Origin: Lunularia cruciata
Lineage: Eukaryota > Streptophyta > Marchantiopsida > Lunulariales > Lunulariaceae
Direction: 5' to 3'
Assembly: GCA_948567375.1 (NCBI GenBank)
Contig: OX419762.1
Location: forward strand, 54,975,034-55,039,033
DNA length: 64,000 nucleotides
Every line of letters starts with the position of its first letter. The stretch's first letter is position 1. The notes under the pieces were generated by a model that worked only from the letters and a program-made list of their open reading frames with translations, ran no database searches and was not told the origin of the DNA. Positions 21,690 to 33,154 of the stretch are shown here, one piece after another. The translations under genes were made by a program, and so were the position numbers.

Positions 21690-23453
21690 CTATGCACAGA
21701 TGGGGCAGAGCGTGCAATTGGGAGTGAATGCTCTAAAGTTGAAGAAGAGGAGTCGACCTGAAGAAGAAGAAGTAGCGGTGATAAGACCTTGGAAGACCAA
21801 GAAAGTAAACCCGAGGAAGGACTTGGTGGTAATCGTGTTGTCATGAGAAAAATCAGAAGGGGAATCTGAGTACAAGTCAGAAGACTTGGAGAGAGAGGAA
21901 GAACCTAAACTCACATTGCATAGTGGTGAAGCAAGTAGCGAGAGTGAAGATGGAGTAGAGATGCAGCTGATACCAGAGGAAGAACAAGGAAAGTTGGAGA
22001 TGCCAGAAGAAGCTAACTCAAGACAGGAGGACAAAGTTCTAGAGAAGGAGGAGAAGAGGGTGATCATTCAGAGAGGGGTCCGCTCCAGAAGAAAGGCGAC
22101 ATGTGAGGTGGGGCTGAGTAGAAGAAGAGAAATGGATAGTAGAAGTTTGGGGAGAAAAGAATCCATTCTAATAAGGTGACTACGGTTGAGAAGAAGAGTG
22201 TCAGGCAAAGAAGAAGCAAAGAAGGAGAATAGCCTGCAAGCAGAAGAGAATCAGAAAAAAAGGAGTGGAGTATCTATGGGAGATTGTATGCCTATTGCTA
22301 ATGAAGTTGGAGAAGAAGAAGAAAGAAATGCAATTGGAGTATCTGGAGGTAAGGACTGTGTTGCAGGTGTTGGCAAAGTTAGAAGAAAAGAACTCAAAGT
22401 TGAAGAAGAATAACCCGAGGGGAGGAGCACAAGGAAGTACTATGAGTAGATGCAATAGTACAAAATCAAGTAATTGAGAATTTAAAAAGGGAAGTGGGAA
22501 GTAAAGAGAGAGTAATAGAGCTGAGAGTCATAGTGAGAGAAAGACATAAAGTTGAGTTAGAAATCACTCATGCTATGGCAAGAGTAGCAGAGAAGGAGCA
22601 AGATCTTGATAGAGTGATGCATAGTGTAAAAGAGAAAAAGCAGCTCTGGCAAAGAGAGTTGATAGTGAGATATGGAGAGGAAGAAAGATTAAGGGAGTTA
22701 CTTCATAATTTGGAAGAGAAGATGGTTCAAAAGGAGAAGGAGAAGGAGACTGTGAAAGCCAAATTTGAGACAGAATTGGCCATGTATATGGAAGATTGGC
22801 AAGCGGATTGGGAATGAGAGAGAAGGATGAGGCTCAAGCCACTAAAGGAGATCATAGTAAAGATAGATGCAATGCCGAGTACAGAAGTCAATGTAAGGAT
22901 TGAAGAAACAAGATTGCATGAGTTAAGGTTGTTGGTATAGGAGACGAGGAGAAGAAATGCAAAGGATATAGATTTGAATGCTTTCCTGATTAGTCTCCAA
23001 ACTTGTGAGGATTGAAGAAACAAGATTTCATGAGTTAAGGTTGTTCGTACAAGAGACAAGGAGAAGAAATGCAAAGGATATAGATTTGAATGCTTTGCTG
23101 ATTAGTCTCCAAACTTTTGTAGATGGGAAGATATTGGAAGTGGAAGACAATATCACAATTAGATTAGATTTAGTTAAGTAAGAGATAGATAAACTTTGGA
23201 AGGATGTAAGAGCAAAGCCCAAAGTAGACGAGATAGGAGTAAAAATATCTTTAAAGTTACCATGGAGATATTAGAGAAAGCTAAGTTGCAAGGAGAAGAT
23301 GTAAGTAGATTACCCATGAAGGGAATGGTAGATCAAGAAGAAGTGTTAGAATTGGTAGAAGAATTAGTAGTTGGTAAACTTGAGGATAAAGTAGTAGGTG
23401 AGGTTACTTTAGGATTGGAAGCCAAGGAAGAAGTATACATCAGATCGGATTAA
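21690..23453 (+). pseudogene. family X protein, acidic region, coiled coil and C-terminus (copy E)
   Basis: Acidic part 21886-22179 (97 codons open; DLEREEEPKLTLHSGEASSE). The coiled coil covers 22265-22477 (LEKKKKEMQLEYLEVRTVL, LAKLEEKNSKLKKNN) and 22494-22817 (ITHAMARVAEKEQDLDRVM, EEERLRELLHNLEEKMVQKE). The remaining tail runs to a C-terminal ELVEELVVGKLEDKVVGEV and EEVYIRSD. Several frameshifts separate these pieces. The internal duplication at 22898-23118 is in the segment RRNAKDIDLNAFLISLQT. The architecture agrees with copy D throughout. Confidence 0.7.
22898..23118 (+). repeat. 112-bp direct tandem duplication inside X copy E
   Basis: The segment starting GATTGAAGAAACAAGATT at 22898 is repeated at 23010 with a period of 112 bp, which is not a multiple of three. 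Copies D and I have this segment only once. The duplication is therefore a private event that adds a frameshift to an already decayed copy. Confidence 0.82.
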
Positions 23454-24257
23454 TAATAGATTGGAGATTTGAAGAGGCAGATAAGAAGAGGTGCATTGCC
23501 ATTTTGGATCTGCAAGTAGTTGGAAAAGTTGTTGTAGAATGATATAGTTGTTAGTAATTGTCAATTGCTTCACTATTTAAAGGTGGCATTCACAATGTTA
23601 TGTTGTTTAGTGCTCATAATTTCTAAGAATAGATAAAGCAAAGTGTTGTGAAGTAGTGCTTGTCGCTTGAGCTTAATTGCAAGTATCAACTTTGCATTTG
23701 TGTTTGTGAGTGTGTGGAGAATTTTGAAGTGCAAATTAGTGTGTGTGTTAGATGTTGGATTCCACAACCTTGATCTTCAATCTATGAGTTTGATCTTGAG
23801 TGAAGTGCATTTGGAGCAATGCCTTGATAGATTTGAGAGGAATTGTAGTGTTGGTAATATTCTATAGTTGTGAGTGCAACGCAGTGTTGATGTGAAGCAA
23901 TTTTGATCAAGGAAGTTGTGCCTTTAGTGGAGGGGTGGAACACAATTCTGAGGTGAAGTTGTTTTGCAGTGAAGTGTTATTTTCAAGAGAGATTGAATCA
24001 TCACAATCAAGATTGTTTGGAAAGATTTGATGGAGTTGTGATTAAGTATGACAAATTGTGTGATGAGACTACGAGTCAGTGCTTTTTACTCTCTTTTGGG
24101 TGTAGTTTCTACCTAAGAGATTAAAGACACAACCAAGAAGAACTGAGATTGTTACTATTTACTTTGTATTTTGACATTCTGACTAGTATCTTTACGGGAA
24201 CAAACTTTACTTACCTGATTACCGCAAAAGTGATATTTTCTGGGTTGTCACATGCTG

Positions 24258-24625
24258 GTCCTTGGTTTCATATTGGATATGATTAGTTTGAGATTGTTAT
24301 AAAATAGGTTTGACAATTCATTCTGATGATATTTGCCCTAAAGTGCATCAAACAACAAGGTACAATTGGAATGCTCCCCACTTGCTTGATCCCATGGGGT
24401 TGAAGGTGAACCAAAACAATATTCATTGCTTCTCCTGCATATCATCCCAATCACTTTGTGTCACATCTCCAAGTTTCTCCCTCAAGAGCTTACTCAAACG
24501 AATTGCTCTCAACACTTCTTTCACCTGCCATTCCACACAACAAGTAATCCATGTGACCATCAAACTTTGTCACATCAAATTTTCATCCACCAAGCTTCAA
24601 AGTACCCATCTTGACTTTCTTCTGC
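24258..24625 (-). pseudogene. copia gag N-terminal part
   Basis: On the minus strand from about 24625: MGTLKLGG, KFDVTKFDGHMDYL, then in the next frame EWQVKEVLRAIRLSKLLREK and GDVTQSDWDDMQEK. This is the usual start of copia gag (F-DG-NF..W then W-DM..KA). It is continuous with the gag at 19880-20384 once X copy E is removed. There are at least two frameshifts. Upstream of about 24650 no primer site or LTR is recognised. Confidence 0.7.
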
Positions 24626-26192
24626 TCAACAAGTACTACTCAAGCTATTGTGCACTTAGAGACTCCTCTTGAGTCCTTGAATCTTCCACCTTAAAACTCC
24701 AATACTTAGAAGAGTGGGTCATAAGACAGAAATAGTTTTAAAGTAGCTTCTTCAAGCACTTGAAATTACCAACTAGTTCCATAAACATGTAGCCCTAATT
24801 ATAAGCTTTCCAATGCACTAAACAGATCATTCATTTTCATCTTAAGTCAAAGTTATGAACTGAATTTGACGAGGGGGTCAAAACCTTGGATTCACACCAA
24901 AAACTCCCCCATTTCTAACCCCTTTGGAGAATCTGGTGATTATGGTCTGGTGACTATGGTCTAACCTCCAGCAGTGCAAAGTGGAGGAGTGAGGAACTTT
25001 TCTTACTGGGATGGATGCAAATGGTAGTGGGTGCAATGTGGGTGCACTCACCTTTATGGAGACAACGATAAGTAACTTTAGTTTCTACAAATGTTGAGAT
25101 CTGGCTGAGAAGAGATTCACTTACTTGGGACCTTGAAGCATTCAAGGCATTTTCTGTGGAGTCCATCTTTTGTGTCAACACCAATAAGAAAACGTGCTAT
25201 GAAATTGGGCGTAGTGCAGGCTTCTCAATCAGGTCAAGGGTTTAACACTCATGTAAGATCAATTGGGTGGCTCTCAATCAAAACCCATTTCTAGTTGGTC
25301 AACTCAAGGTCATCCTTGTGCACAGGGTAAGCCTACTAGCAGTTCTTTGGCCCAAGGTTCTGCGTATTAGCCCATGACAGTTCCCAACTTTCCATCTCCA
25401 ATTCTCGCTAAACCCCTTAGACCTGTACCTACATCTGGTTGAGTCTTTTCTGATCTTCCTCCCATCCATTGGTTCTTCTTCATTCTATGTTGATCTTTGC
25501 TAGCTTCTTCACCAACTCCTCAATTGTGCAAGTTCTACTGCTTTTGTTGCATCTTACTCCTTGATTATTAATATTGCTTTGATTTTCCAACTCCAATAAT
25601 TAATCAGATTATTTCAGTCCAATCTTGTTTGCTTACATGCCACTTGAAGTCATTATACTATAGACCTGATTGTGGGAGCTGTAGCTTGAAGTCATTATAC
25701 TATAGACCTGATTGTAGGAGCTGTAGCTGGCTGGGCCTATGACCACATGGCTGGCAAGTATGAAGAAAGGAAAGCAAGGGCTGCAAAAACCAAAGACTTT
25801 GGCAATCCAAATAATAAAATCTTGTTGTTTTGGATTTGAAGTGGGATCCGCATCCATATGGTGAAATTATCACCAAAAGAAGTCAATGGTTGCTTTGTTG
25901 ACCATTGTCTATAATTCAGAAGTAAACTAAATTGTCCAAGTATTTGATGATGTGGGATATCAAGTGTATGCCAAGTGTTCAATCTCTACACAATCATGAG
26001 ACCTTGGGAGTTTAAGAAGATGAAACAATTAATGACTGAACTTAGTAAATAAGGTCAAACTATTCAGAAGAATTCACCAAGTCAATCTTATTTTGTAGAC
26101 AAATTAGCCATTTCATCAATTGTCTATCAAATCTAATTCTACCAATAATTGCCAATGTTTAAGGCTACTACTTAGTTAGAAAAGAAGAAGGA
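24626..26192. other. spacer with unassigned coding-like fragments
   Basis: No gene can be assigned. 24626-24950 is probably the 5' untranslated part of the copia relic. A serine/glutamine-rich fragment lies around 25200-25400 (plus strand). At 25685-25840 a plus-strand stretch reads GAVAGWAYDHMAGKYEERKA, a small membrane-helix-like segment followed by a basic tail. It is preceded by a 42-bp tandem duplication. It might be an exon fragment of a host gene, but I cannot name one. Confidence 0.4.
25643..25726 (+). repeat. 42-bp tandem duplication
   Basis: CTTGAAGTCATTATACTATA starts at 25643 and again at 25685. The two 42-bp units differ at one position (TGTGGG versus TGTAGG). The period is a multiple of three, and the second unit runs into the GAVAGWAYDHMAGKYEER frame. 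Confidence 0.88.
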
Positions 26193-26660
26193 ATGGTAGA
26201 TGAGGCTAAAGCAAAAGCAAATGCGGCATTTTCAAGAGGCAAGTTCAGAGATGCTATAGAGAATTTTTCAAAGGCAATCAATTTTGCACCAAGGAATCAT
26301 GTTCTCTTCTCCAATTATTTTGCTTCTTACCTGTCCCTCCAAAGATACCAAGAGGTTCTTTTGGATGCCCAGAAGAACCTGGAGCTGAAACCTGACTGGG
26401 GTAAAGGTAGACCCAAAGCTGCCTACATAGGTCTTGAAAAGCACAAAGATGTCATTAATGCATAAAAGAAGGGCTTAGAGTATGACCCCAACAACAAAGC
26501 ATTGAAATCTGGGCTGTCTGATGCTCAATCTGCTGCTGCTAGAGCATCCCAAACTCCTCTTATTGGTGTGGGCTCTCTGTTTGGGAGCATATTTTAGGGC
26601 CTTGAGGTTTGGGTTAAAATCCAGAATGATCTTTTGTCTAGATCTCCTCAAGAGCATTTT
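26193..26660 (+). pseudogene. HOP: HOP/STI1 co-chaperone fragment (N-terminal TPR domain), broken
   Basis: This frame resembles the start of plant Hsp70-Hsp90 organising protein. It begins MVDEAKAKANAAFSRGKF, continues FSKAINFAPRNHVLFSNYFA, SLQRYQEVLLDAQKNLELKP and IGLEKHKDVINA, then after a TAA (26463-26465) KKGLEYDPNNKALKSGLSDA. This is the first TPR domain (about residues 1-118 in the family), which binds the Hsp70 C-terminus. A second stop, TAG, follows LFGSIF where the family has FQGPE, leading into the DP1 region (LEVWVKIQNDL). A short deletion is visible where the family has KGYSRLGAAY (here KGRPKAAY). Homology fades after about 26650. Whether it is a retrocopy or exon 1 of a dead gene cannot be told. 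Confidence 0.82.
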
Positions 26661-28747
26661 GAGAGTAAAAACTTCCCATTGCTCTTTTTTTTTAATGAAA
26701 GTTTGAGTGGAAACTTTTTTTCTCAAGACTCCACATCTAAGGAACTATCAAAAGTTGCCAATGAACCTAGCTGTGATACAAGTTGTTGAGAATATTGACA
26801 AGAGTTGTGACAACTTGCACACACAATGTATACAACTAGCAGAATCACACATTACACAAATGTACATGGTTCACCTTGATGTGAAGCTATATCCATGGGA
26901 ATGATCCAAGAGTCTTTACTAATGCTCAAGGCTCACTATCACATCCAAGCATACAAAGCAAGAGCTCCCACACTCTCCAAGTCCACTACAACCATGAACT
27001 AACAAATGAGAAACTCACTAAGGCATAAGAGTAAATCCTAGCATCTTGGTGTCCTACATGGATGACCATAGTGCCCCATAGACACACTATGGGCTAGGTC
27101 TTGCCCACTATCACTTTTGGTGCCACTACCGGCTGACTCACATGTCCTCCCCAATACCTTTTACAACTTGCACCGATGCCATTATTCATGACGACCAAGC
27201 AAGGACATGGCTACTTTTTTGTTTGGAGGAAGCATTACCTCTTGTATTAAATAAAGTACTGGCTTTTGGGTTGAGAGATGCATTACCTCTCACGTTTACA
27301 AGTGCCACTATTTCTGGTTCAAGGAACACATTACCTTGTAGCCCCTCAAAAAATACAAGCATGACACAAAGAGAAGTACCACATCTTGTATGTGGAAATA
27401 CTACTAATTTCAATCAGGAAGATGCATTACCTTCCAACTCAACAAAGAAGACCATCTTAATCAAAGAGAAACATTACCTTCATAGTTTACCAACAACATT
27501 GCAAACTCCCATCTTCAAGCCACATTTCAGTTGATGGCAAGTACTTCTGCCCAAGGGGTCCCCTCTACTTTGGTATTGTAGCTGACTGCACCTGCAATCC
27601 CAATCCCAACACTTACAGTTTTTGCAGCTCTGGCTACAATGACTTGGGGAGGCAGAAAGAATTGCATACCTCTAGGTACAATAATGTTCATGGGACAAGA
27701 AGATTTTGAGTCATTCTTACAAATTTTGAGAATGTATGTATGGCACATAACATCCTAGATGATGCAACAATAGCTTGACAAACTGGCCATGCTTTATTGG
27801 AATTGTACAACACTGGTTCAACAGCCTTGAACCTACCATAAGGATGAGCTATGCTTTAATACAAGTAGAAAGGCAACATAAATAAATCTTATTGAGATAA
27901 CAAGAACAACTAAGGGACAAAATAAACTGATTATGCAAAGGACACAATGAAACCATGCAGGTGTTTATTCAAAGATTCCAATATAAAGCATCATTAATAA
28001 TCCCAACTCAAGACCCTACAACAACCCCCAACTGGTTTATGGATGCTCTACTTGTGGATATTCAAAAATTTCTCATCTACAACAAGGCAACAATCTAACC
28101 CAAGGCTTTAAGGAAACAAACTATTGGGCTCAAGCTAACAAGTAAGATATAGCTTGACCTGACCCTTGCTCCATCATACTAGGGTTCAAAGGAAGTATAA
28201 TGCATAATCCTTATGTTGATACTCATGGCTTTTGCAATCTAACTATTTCTATGGGGGAAGTTCTTCCGCTGCACCAGGCCCATATATGGTAGCACAAGCA
28301 ATGCTTATATGAAACCAACTACATTTAGTTCCCCGTAGTTCCACCCTTAGCTCATGTTCCCCTACCTACTTCTACAACTACCTTGCTACCCATATCAAAC
28401 ACTAAAATGGAGGATATCTTAGTCAAGTTGGAACATCTAGAGAATCTACACTTAGCACACCAATGCCAAGAGAGAAATCTTATAAGCATTGCCACCTAAG
28501 GAGAAATCTTGTGTACTTGCTATCTAAGGCGGAGCCACATCAATGTCCAATGTATTACTCTTGACATTCCAAACTTCTAAGTTCACTATGGGAGGTATGG
28601 GCACATCATGCCAAACTACAAAACACTACAAAGATGCCATGAATCCTAGGAAGAAATTGTGCATGCCGTATATGTTATACCCCAACAAAATAACTTCAAC
28701 CAACACTTATGTGAAATGCCCTTCCAAAGTGGATGAGGATAAGGACC
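26661..28747. other. spacer with repeat-coding stretch; probable retroelement leader
   Basis: The only structured part is the 48-bp tandem repeat at 27193-27480. A plus-strand cysteine-containing stretch (YFCPRGPLYFGIVADCTCN) near 27540-27600 has no recognised family. From about 28150 a plus-strand frame with MEDILVKLEHLENLHLAHQ near 28410 may be the N-terminal part of the gypsy gag whose zinc knuckles follow at 29446. I see no RNA gene. Confidence 0.4.
27193..27480 (+). repeat. 48-bp tandem repeat encoding 16-residue units
   Basis: The motif CATTACCT recurs with ends at 27240, 27288, 27336, about 27384, 27432 and 27479, a period of 48 bp. It lies in an open frame (27142-27534, 130 codons) whose units align as EALPLVLNKVLAFGLR, DALPLTFTSATISGSR, NTLPCSPSKNTSMTQR, EVPHLVCGNTTNFNQE and DALPSNSTKKTILIKE. 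The frame is conserved although the DNA units have diverged, so the repeats expanded while the sequence was coding or by chance in phase. The parent protein is not recognised. Confidence 0.75.
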
Positions 28748-29435
28748 TATGAGCCGGGCCATCTCTCACTTAAGATGAAACTCTGATGGCTATTATGGTA
28801 GCGCACCATGGACTAAGAAGGCAAAGAACCCCAACTCCATCATACTCCTCCAAGGCTAACACTCCAAGACTCAAGACATTGCTCACTAGAGAGCTCAATG
28901 GGAGAGAAATAGTTGCAAATGAAAGGACGATAAGTACCTCCTCACACCTTTTTTATATACTCGTGAAATAGTTATGCACCAAAGTTACTAATTACCATAG
29001 TAACCCAAGTTACTAGACTAAAAGTCAAGTAAAGTCAAAAAGTAGAAAGGAATATCCACTCACATGGGCATATTCCACTAGCATGTGATCTTATCTTGAC
29101 CCAACCATTAAGTCAAGGATTCCTTTACATGGGCTATCTTTGGACTATAGAAGAATCCAAAAAAAAAGACTTGCGGGCCCAATAGTTCTCAACTCTTTCC
29201 TCAAAGCCAAACACCTAGGAATAATACCAAGTCAACACACTAGAATCCAAAATAGTGGTACTCATTTTTTACCTTCTCTAAAGTAAGGTCCTCTCTATCT
29301 TAGCTATGACTAACTTAAGCTAATCATGACTAATGTAGAACCATCCTTTATCTCTATATAAATAATATCTCTCAAGTACTTGTAATACCAAGCTAAATAT
29401 CACAATACCACACACATGCACAAATGGGTGTTACA
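28748..29435 (-). repeat. solo LTR of gypsy family G
   Basis: On the minus strand it starts TGTAACACCCATTTGTGC at 29435 and ends near GGCTCATA at 28748, 688 bp. It is collinear with the LTRs at 39493 and 51903. Flanking bases are GGACC on the left and GACCA on the right, the same four bases offset by one, consistent with a decayed 5-bp duplication. No internal element sequence adjoins either side. It splits the plus-strand gypsy gag relic. A TATA-like TTATATAC lies around 28953. Confidence 0.75.
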
Positions 29436-29445
29436 GACCACCTAA

Positions 29446-29544
29446 ACCCAATATATGCTATCACATTTGTAGTGAGAATCATTATGCAAATCATTATGCA
29501 AATCAATGTCCAAACAAGCTTGCTCCTTGTGCATTTTGCTCTTG
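29446..29544 (+). pseudogene. gypsy gag zinc-knuckle region, first part
   Basis: Plus-strand frame reads CYHICSENHYANHYANQC, a decayed CCHC knuckle with an in-frame duplication of NHYA (AATCATTATGCA twice). It is followed by PNKLAPCAFCS, the beginning of a second knuckle that X copy F cuts after the first two cysteines. The rest lies at 32685. Such knuckles bind the element's RNA in the particle. Confidence 0.75.
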
Positions 29545-32500
29545 TGTGGTACTCACATTTTTTGGTTTTTTTAGTTTCTGTGCGGTTTTGAAGAAGAGGT
29601 ATGAAGACAAAGTTGTATTGAACCCAAAAGGCATTGGAAGGAGAAAAAGGGTTACTTTGGGTGGAAACCCAAAGTCATGTAACTTTGAGTCCAAAATGAA
29701 GTACTCGGGTTAGAACCGGCCAAGAGAGACCCAAAGTAAGTGGACTTCATCTCGGGGTGATCACCCCAATGCAAAGACGGTGCAACAACTTCTCTTTGTA
29801 GGGGCTAATCAAGAACATGCCGGCAAAGAAATGGCGGACAAGGCACAAACCCCTAAACCTATATAATGTTTGGGAGAAGTCATGCAGAATGGGTGCGGTT
29901 CAATGACAAGTGATGAAGAAATGGCTGATCAACAAGGAACTATAAAATTGGGACTTTGTCAAGGAGATTGTGAAATGTACCGCAAGTATCCTATGCCACT
30001 AAGTAGTCAACCTGAAGGAGTGCATGTAGAGAAGCCGGTTGAGTGTTTGATGTTTAGCAAGGCTGAAGGAGCGAGGATTTTGAGACCAAGGGATGGTAGA
30101 ATTATTTTTCAATTACCATGCACTAGAGATTGCACAATGCCAAAGAAAGGTGAGAAGAAGAGTCCATTGCTTGCAGTAAGAAATTTAGTGATTCAAAGAT
30201 TAGATGTGATAACTTGAATTGAAATCCTAAGTTGACTTTAGATTACTTTTTTGGCATGGAATTGGAAGTTGAGCTTTCCACGGTTCATGGCTGAAGTAGC
30301 CTCGAGTGATTGTGAAGAGGAACCTAAGGGTGATGGAAAGAGAGGCAATGCGGCTCAATGGATAGAGGCGGATCCAAGACAAGTGTTAGGGAGAGAGGCT
30401 GGTGAGGAAATTGGGGCTACATTTCTTGGAAAAGGAGAGTCTACAGAGGAGATAGATGAGATCCATAATTCCTTTACATCGCCACACACAAAGAACAAGT
30501 ATAAGGTGGATACCTTTTGAGACCTAGTCACGTGAAGCATTGTTGGGGTGATGATAGCACTTTCAAGCCTTCATCACACGACTTATGTGATAAAGCATCA
30601 GGCGGTCTTCTACCACCAGATGTTTGTAGGTGCGCTAATATACTAGGTGAAGTGTTTTCAACAAATAATGTGGCAAATGGTGTGGTGTTGGAGACAGCAA
30701 GATGCGACTCACTATTTGGTGTCATTCGCTGCCCATTTCTACTTCAGATTGAACTTGATGAAGGAGTCTGAGCAGAGAAAGATGGTGTCGCATTTCCATT
30801 CTGACTTACAAAAGACTGCAAATGGCAAGGAACATTAGTATATTCAACATATCCAAAGTAGTGATGAGCACCATGCACGCACATGGCAATATCTATGAGT
30901 AGAAGTGGCCATTCCAAAGACAAGGAAGCAAAGTCATTTGGAGGAAAGTTTGTTCCTAGTCAAGCTAAAGAAGGTGCGGACAGTAAACCTGAGACAAGAA
31001 GTTGTAGTGCTTAATGAGTCGTGAGGAGAAAAAGAGTCAGAAGGTGAAGCCGAGTACAAGGAAGAAGACTTGGAAGAAGAAGAAGAACCAAAGTTGACAC
31101 TACAAAGTGAAGAATCAAGAAGTTGAAGCAAAGGTGAGGTAGAAGTTCAGCAACGAGGTGGAGACAATGCTGAGAAAGAAGACTAGGAGTTCCATCCAGC
31201 TGAAATAGAGGAAACTCTAGAGGCTGAGCCAATGACGGAAGTTCAGCAGAGTAGAAGAGGAGGAAGAAATGTTGCTATTGCGATAGCATAAGTAATTAAT
31301 GTGAGTCTGGTAGAAGAAGAAGGGGCCAATTCAGATGAAGAACCTCTAAGAGTTAGAAGATTATGACTTTGGAGTAAAGCTCTAGCAGAAGCGGATAGAA
31401 GCAAAGAGCCAAAGCAAGTTGAGAAATCCAAAGTCTTGGATGGAGTAGCATAATTGTCATGGGTGGTTTATTCTTTGCTAGTATAGTTACAAAAGAAGCA
31501 AGATGAATTGAAGCAAGATCACTTACAAATTAGCAATAGTACGATATATGAGTGATGAAAATTTGGAGTTGAAATGGAAGTTAAGTCAAGGAGAGTGTGA
31601 ATTAGTCAAGCTTTGTAATGATGTAGAGCTGAGGAGAAAGGAGATTGAGAGTCTAACAAAGGACTTTTTAAAGACAGGCAAAGCCATGGCAAAGCAAGAA
31701 GAAGATCGGAAAAAGTAGTTAGTAAAGTCTGAAGCCTTGCGGGCTGAAGTGCATGATACATGAGTAGAAGTGATACATTTGAAAGCAATGGCTGCTATTA
31801 TGGGTCAAGAGTTGGAAAGTTTGAAGGCCAGTGCAACAAAGAAAGATTAGGCTTGGCAACAAGAGTTGGCTACATGCAATAGAGGAGAAAAATGGTTGCA
31901 ATGATTGGTCAAAGGAATTGTCAAGAGGTGCATTGTCATTTTAGATCTGCAAGTTGGTAAAGTTGTTAGGAATCAATTTAGGAAGTTATATAATTGTTGA
32001 AGAGCTTTTCCTATTTAAAGGAGGCATTCATGATAAAATGTTGTTCAATGCTCATAATTTTGAGAATAGATAAGGCAAAGTGTTATGAAGTAGTGCTTGT
32101 TGCTTAATTCTGAGTATCAATTCTGTGGTTGTGTTTATGAGTGTTGGGAGAATTTTGAAGTGCAAGTCAGTGTGTTTGTTGGATGTTGGATTCCATAGCC
32201 TTGATCTTCATTTTGTGTGTTTGATCCCTAAGTGAAGTGCAATCAGAGTAATGCCTTGACAAATCTACAAGGAATTTTAGTGTAGGTAATATTTTGTAGT
32301 TGTGAGTGTAGTGAAGTGTTGATGTGAAGCAATTGTGGTCAAGGAAGTTGTGCCTTCAGTGGTGGGGTGGAACACAATTCTGAGGCAAAGTTTTTTTTAA
32401 GTGAAGTAGCCATTTTTGGGAGAGACTAAATCATCACAATCAAGATTGTTGGAAAGATTTGATGGAGTTGTGATTAGTGAGTGTCAATTTGTGACGAGAT

Positions 32501-32684
32501 TGAAAGTTGGTGCCTGTTACTCTCTTTTGGGTGTAGTTTCTACCCAAGAGTCTAAATAAGAAATCAAGAAGAACTACATTTGTGACATGTGACTTTGTAT
32601 TTGGACATTTCTGACCAATATCTTTGCGGGAACAACCTTTACTTACCTAATTACCGCAAAAGTGATCTTTGTTGGGTTGTCACA
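29545..32684 (+). mobile_element. Family X copy F, long form with internal deletion, inserted in gypsy gag
   Basis: It starts TGTGGTACTCACA and ends GGGTTGTCACA, 3140 bp. Flanks are TCTTG (29540-29544) and TCTAA (32685-32689), only three of five bases alike, but the gag reading frame is restored when one copy is removed. Relics of the globular and acidic regions run from 29870 to about 31440. The coiled coil is shortened: sequence jumps near 31920 to the 3' non-coding region (GAGGTGCATTGTCATTTT). TATTTAAA is near 32013. Confidence 0.87.
29870..31910 (+). pseudogene. family X protein relic (copy F)
   Basis: N-terminal basic part 29870-30217 (KKSPLLAVRNLVIQRLDVIT). Globular domain 30251-30520 (WNWKLSFPRFMAEVASSDCE, GKRGNAAQWIEADPRQVLG, GATFLGKGESTEEIDEIHN), continued in other frames (TYVIKHQAVFYHQMFVGA near 30590 and AAHFYFRLNLMKE near 30730). 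An acidic segment with EEDLEEEEEPKLTLQSEE lies near 31060-31120, and a short coiled-coil remnant near 31480-31900. There are numerous stops. The order matches copies D, E and I. Confidence 0.68.
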
Positions 32685-32880
32685 TCTAACACTCACACTA
32701 TGGCACAATGCCCAAAATTTTGGAACATTTTAACCCAAAATTTGCAAGCACCCATGCAAATGACCCACAAAAGAACACTAGTCCTAATGGGATTGTGCAT
32801 TTCAATGGAATAAAAGATGTTTTTGTTCAATAAGGAGCAACCCCCATTGATGGCAATGCTATTGTAGAGGCAACCATCTT
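32685..32880 (+). pseudogene. gypsy gag zinc-knuckle region, second part
   Basis: Continues the gag relic after X copy F: SNTHTMAQCPKFWNILTQNL. Joined to CAFC before the insertion this gives a canonical C-x2-C-x4-H-x4-C knuckle. The frame stays open for about 40 codons and ends at a stop near 32811. Confidence 0.72.
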
Positions 32881-33154
32881 CTAACAACCCAATCTTGCAC
32901 ATATGATGTACCTGATCTTGGTAGTGCCTCCAACTCTAAGAGCTACTCTGGAACTTCTGGTGAGGAGACCATACAAGAAGAAACTACTCAGCTGGACTTA
33001 GAAATGTACAAGGCATTGGTCTCTATGTTTGACACCCTTGCAAGGCAACCACCCACCTCTATCATACATAACTATCACATCATGACTCACTTGGCCAATG
33101 TGAAAGCCAACATTACTTTAAACATCTCTACAAAGTGTGTCTCTTAAAAAACAC

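Larger units (their letters stand above)
20385..24252 (+). mobile_element. Family X copy E, long form, inserted in copia gag
   Basis: It starts TATGGTACTCATA (decayed TGTGGTACCCACA) and ends GGGTTGTCACA, 3868 bp, the longest un-nested copy. Target duplication is TGTTG (20380-20384) and TGCTG (24253-24257), one transition apart. Coding relics run from 20881 to 23453 in the order basic N-terminus, globular domain, acidic region, coiled coil and C-terminal motif. A 112-bp direct duplication sits inside the coiled coil (22898-23118). The conserved 3' region starts after 23455, with TATTTAAA near 23573. Confidence 0.9.
17545..24700 (-). mobile_element. Ty1/copia element relic, interrupted by X copy E
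   Basis: Read on the minus strand, the order is gag (24625 down to 19880, split by X copy E at 20385-24252), protease region (about 19880-19580), gag-pre-integrase and integrase (19500-18700), linker and RT (18290-17600). The order gag-PR-IN-RT is diagnostic of copia as opposed to gypsy. The RT end is truncated near 17600 and no LTR can be identified at either end. Many stops and frameshifts are present. Confidence 0.85.
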
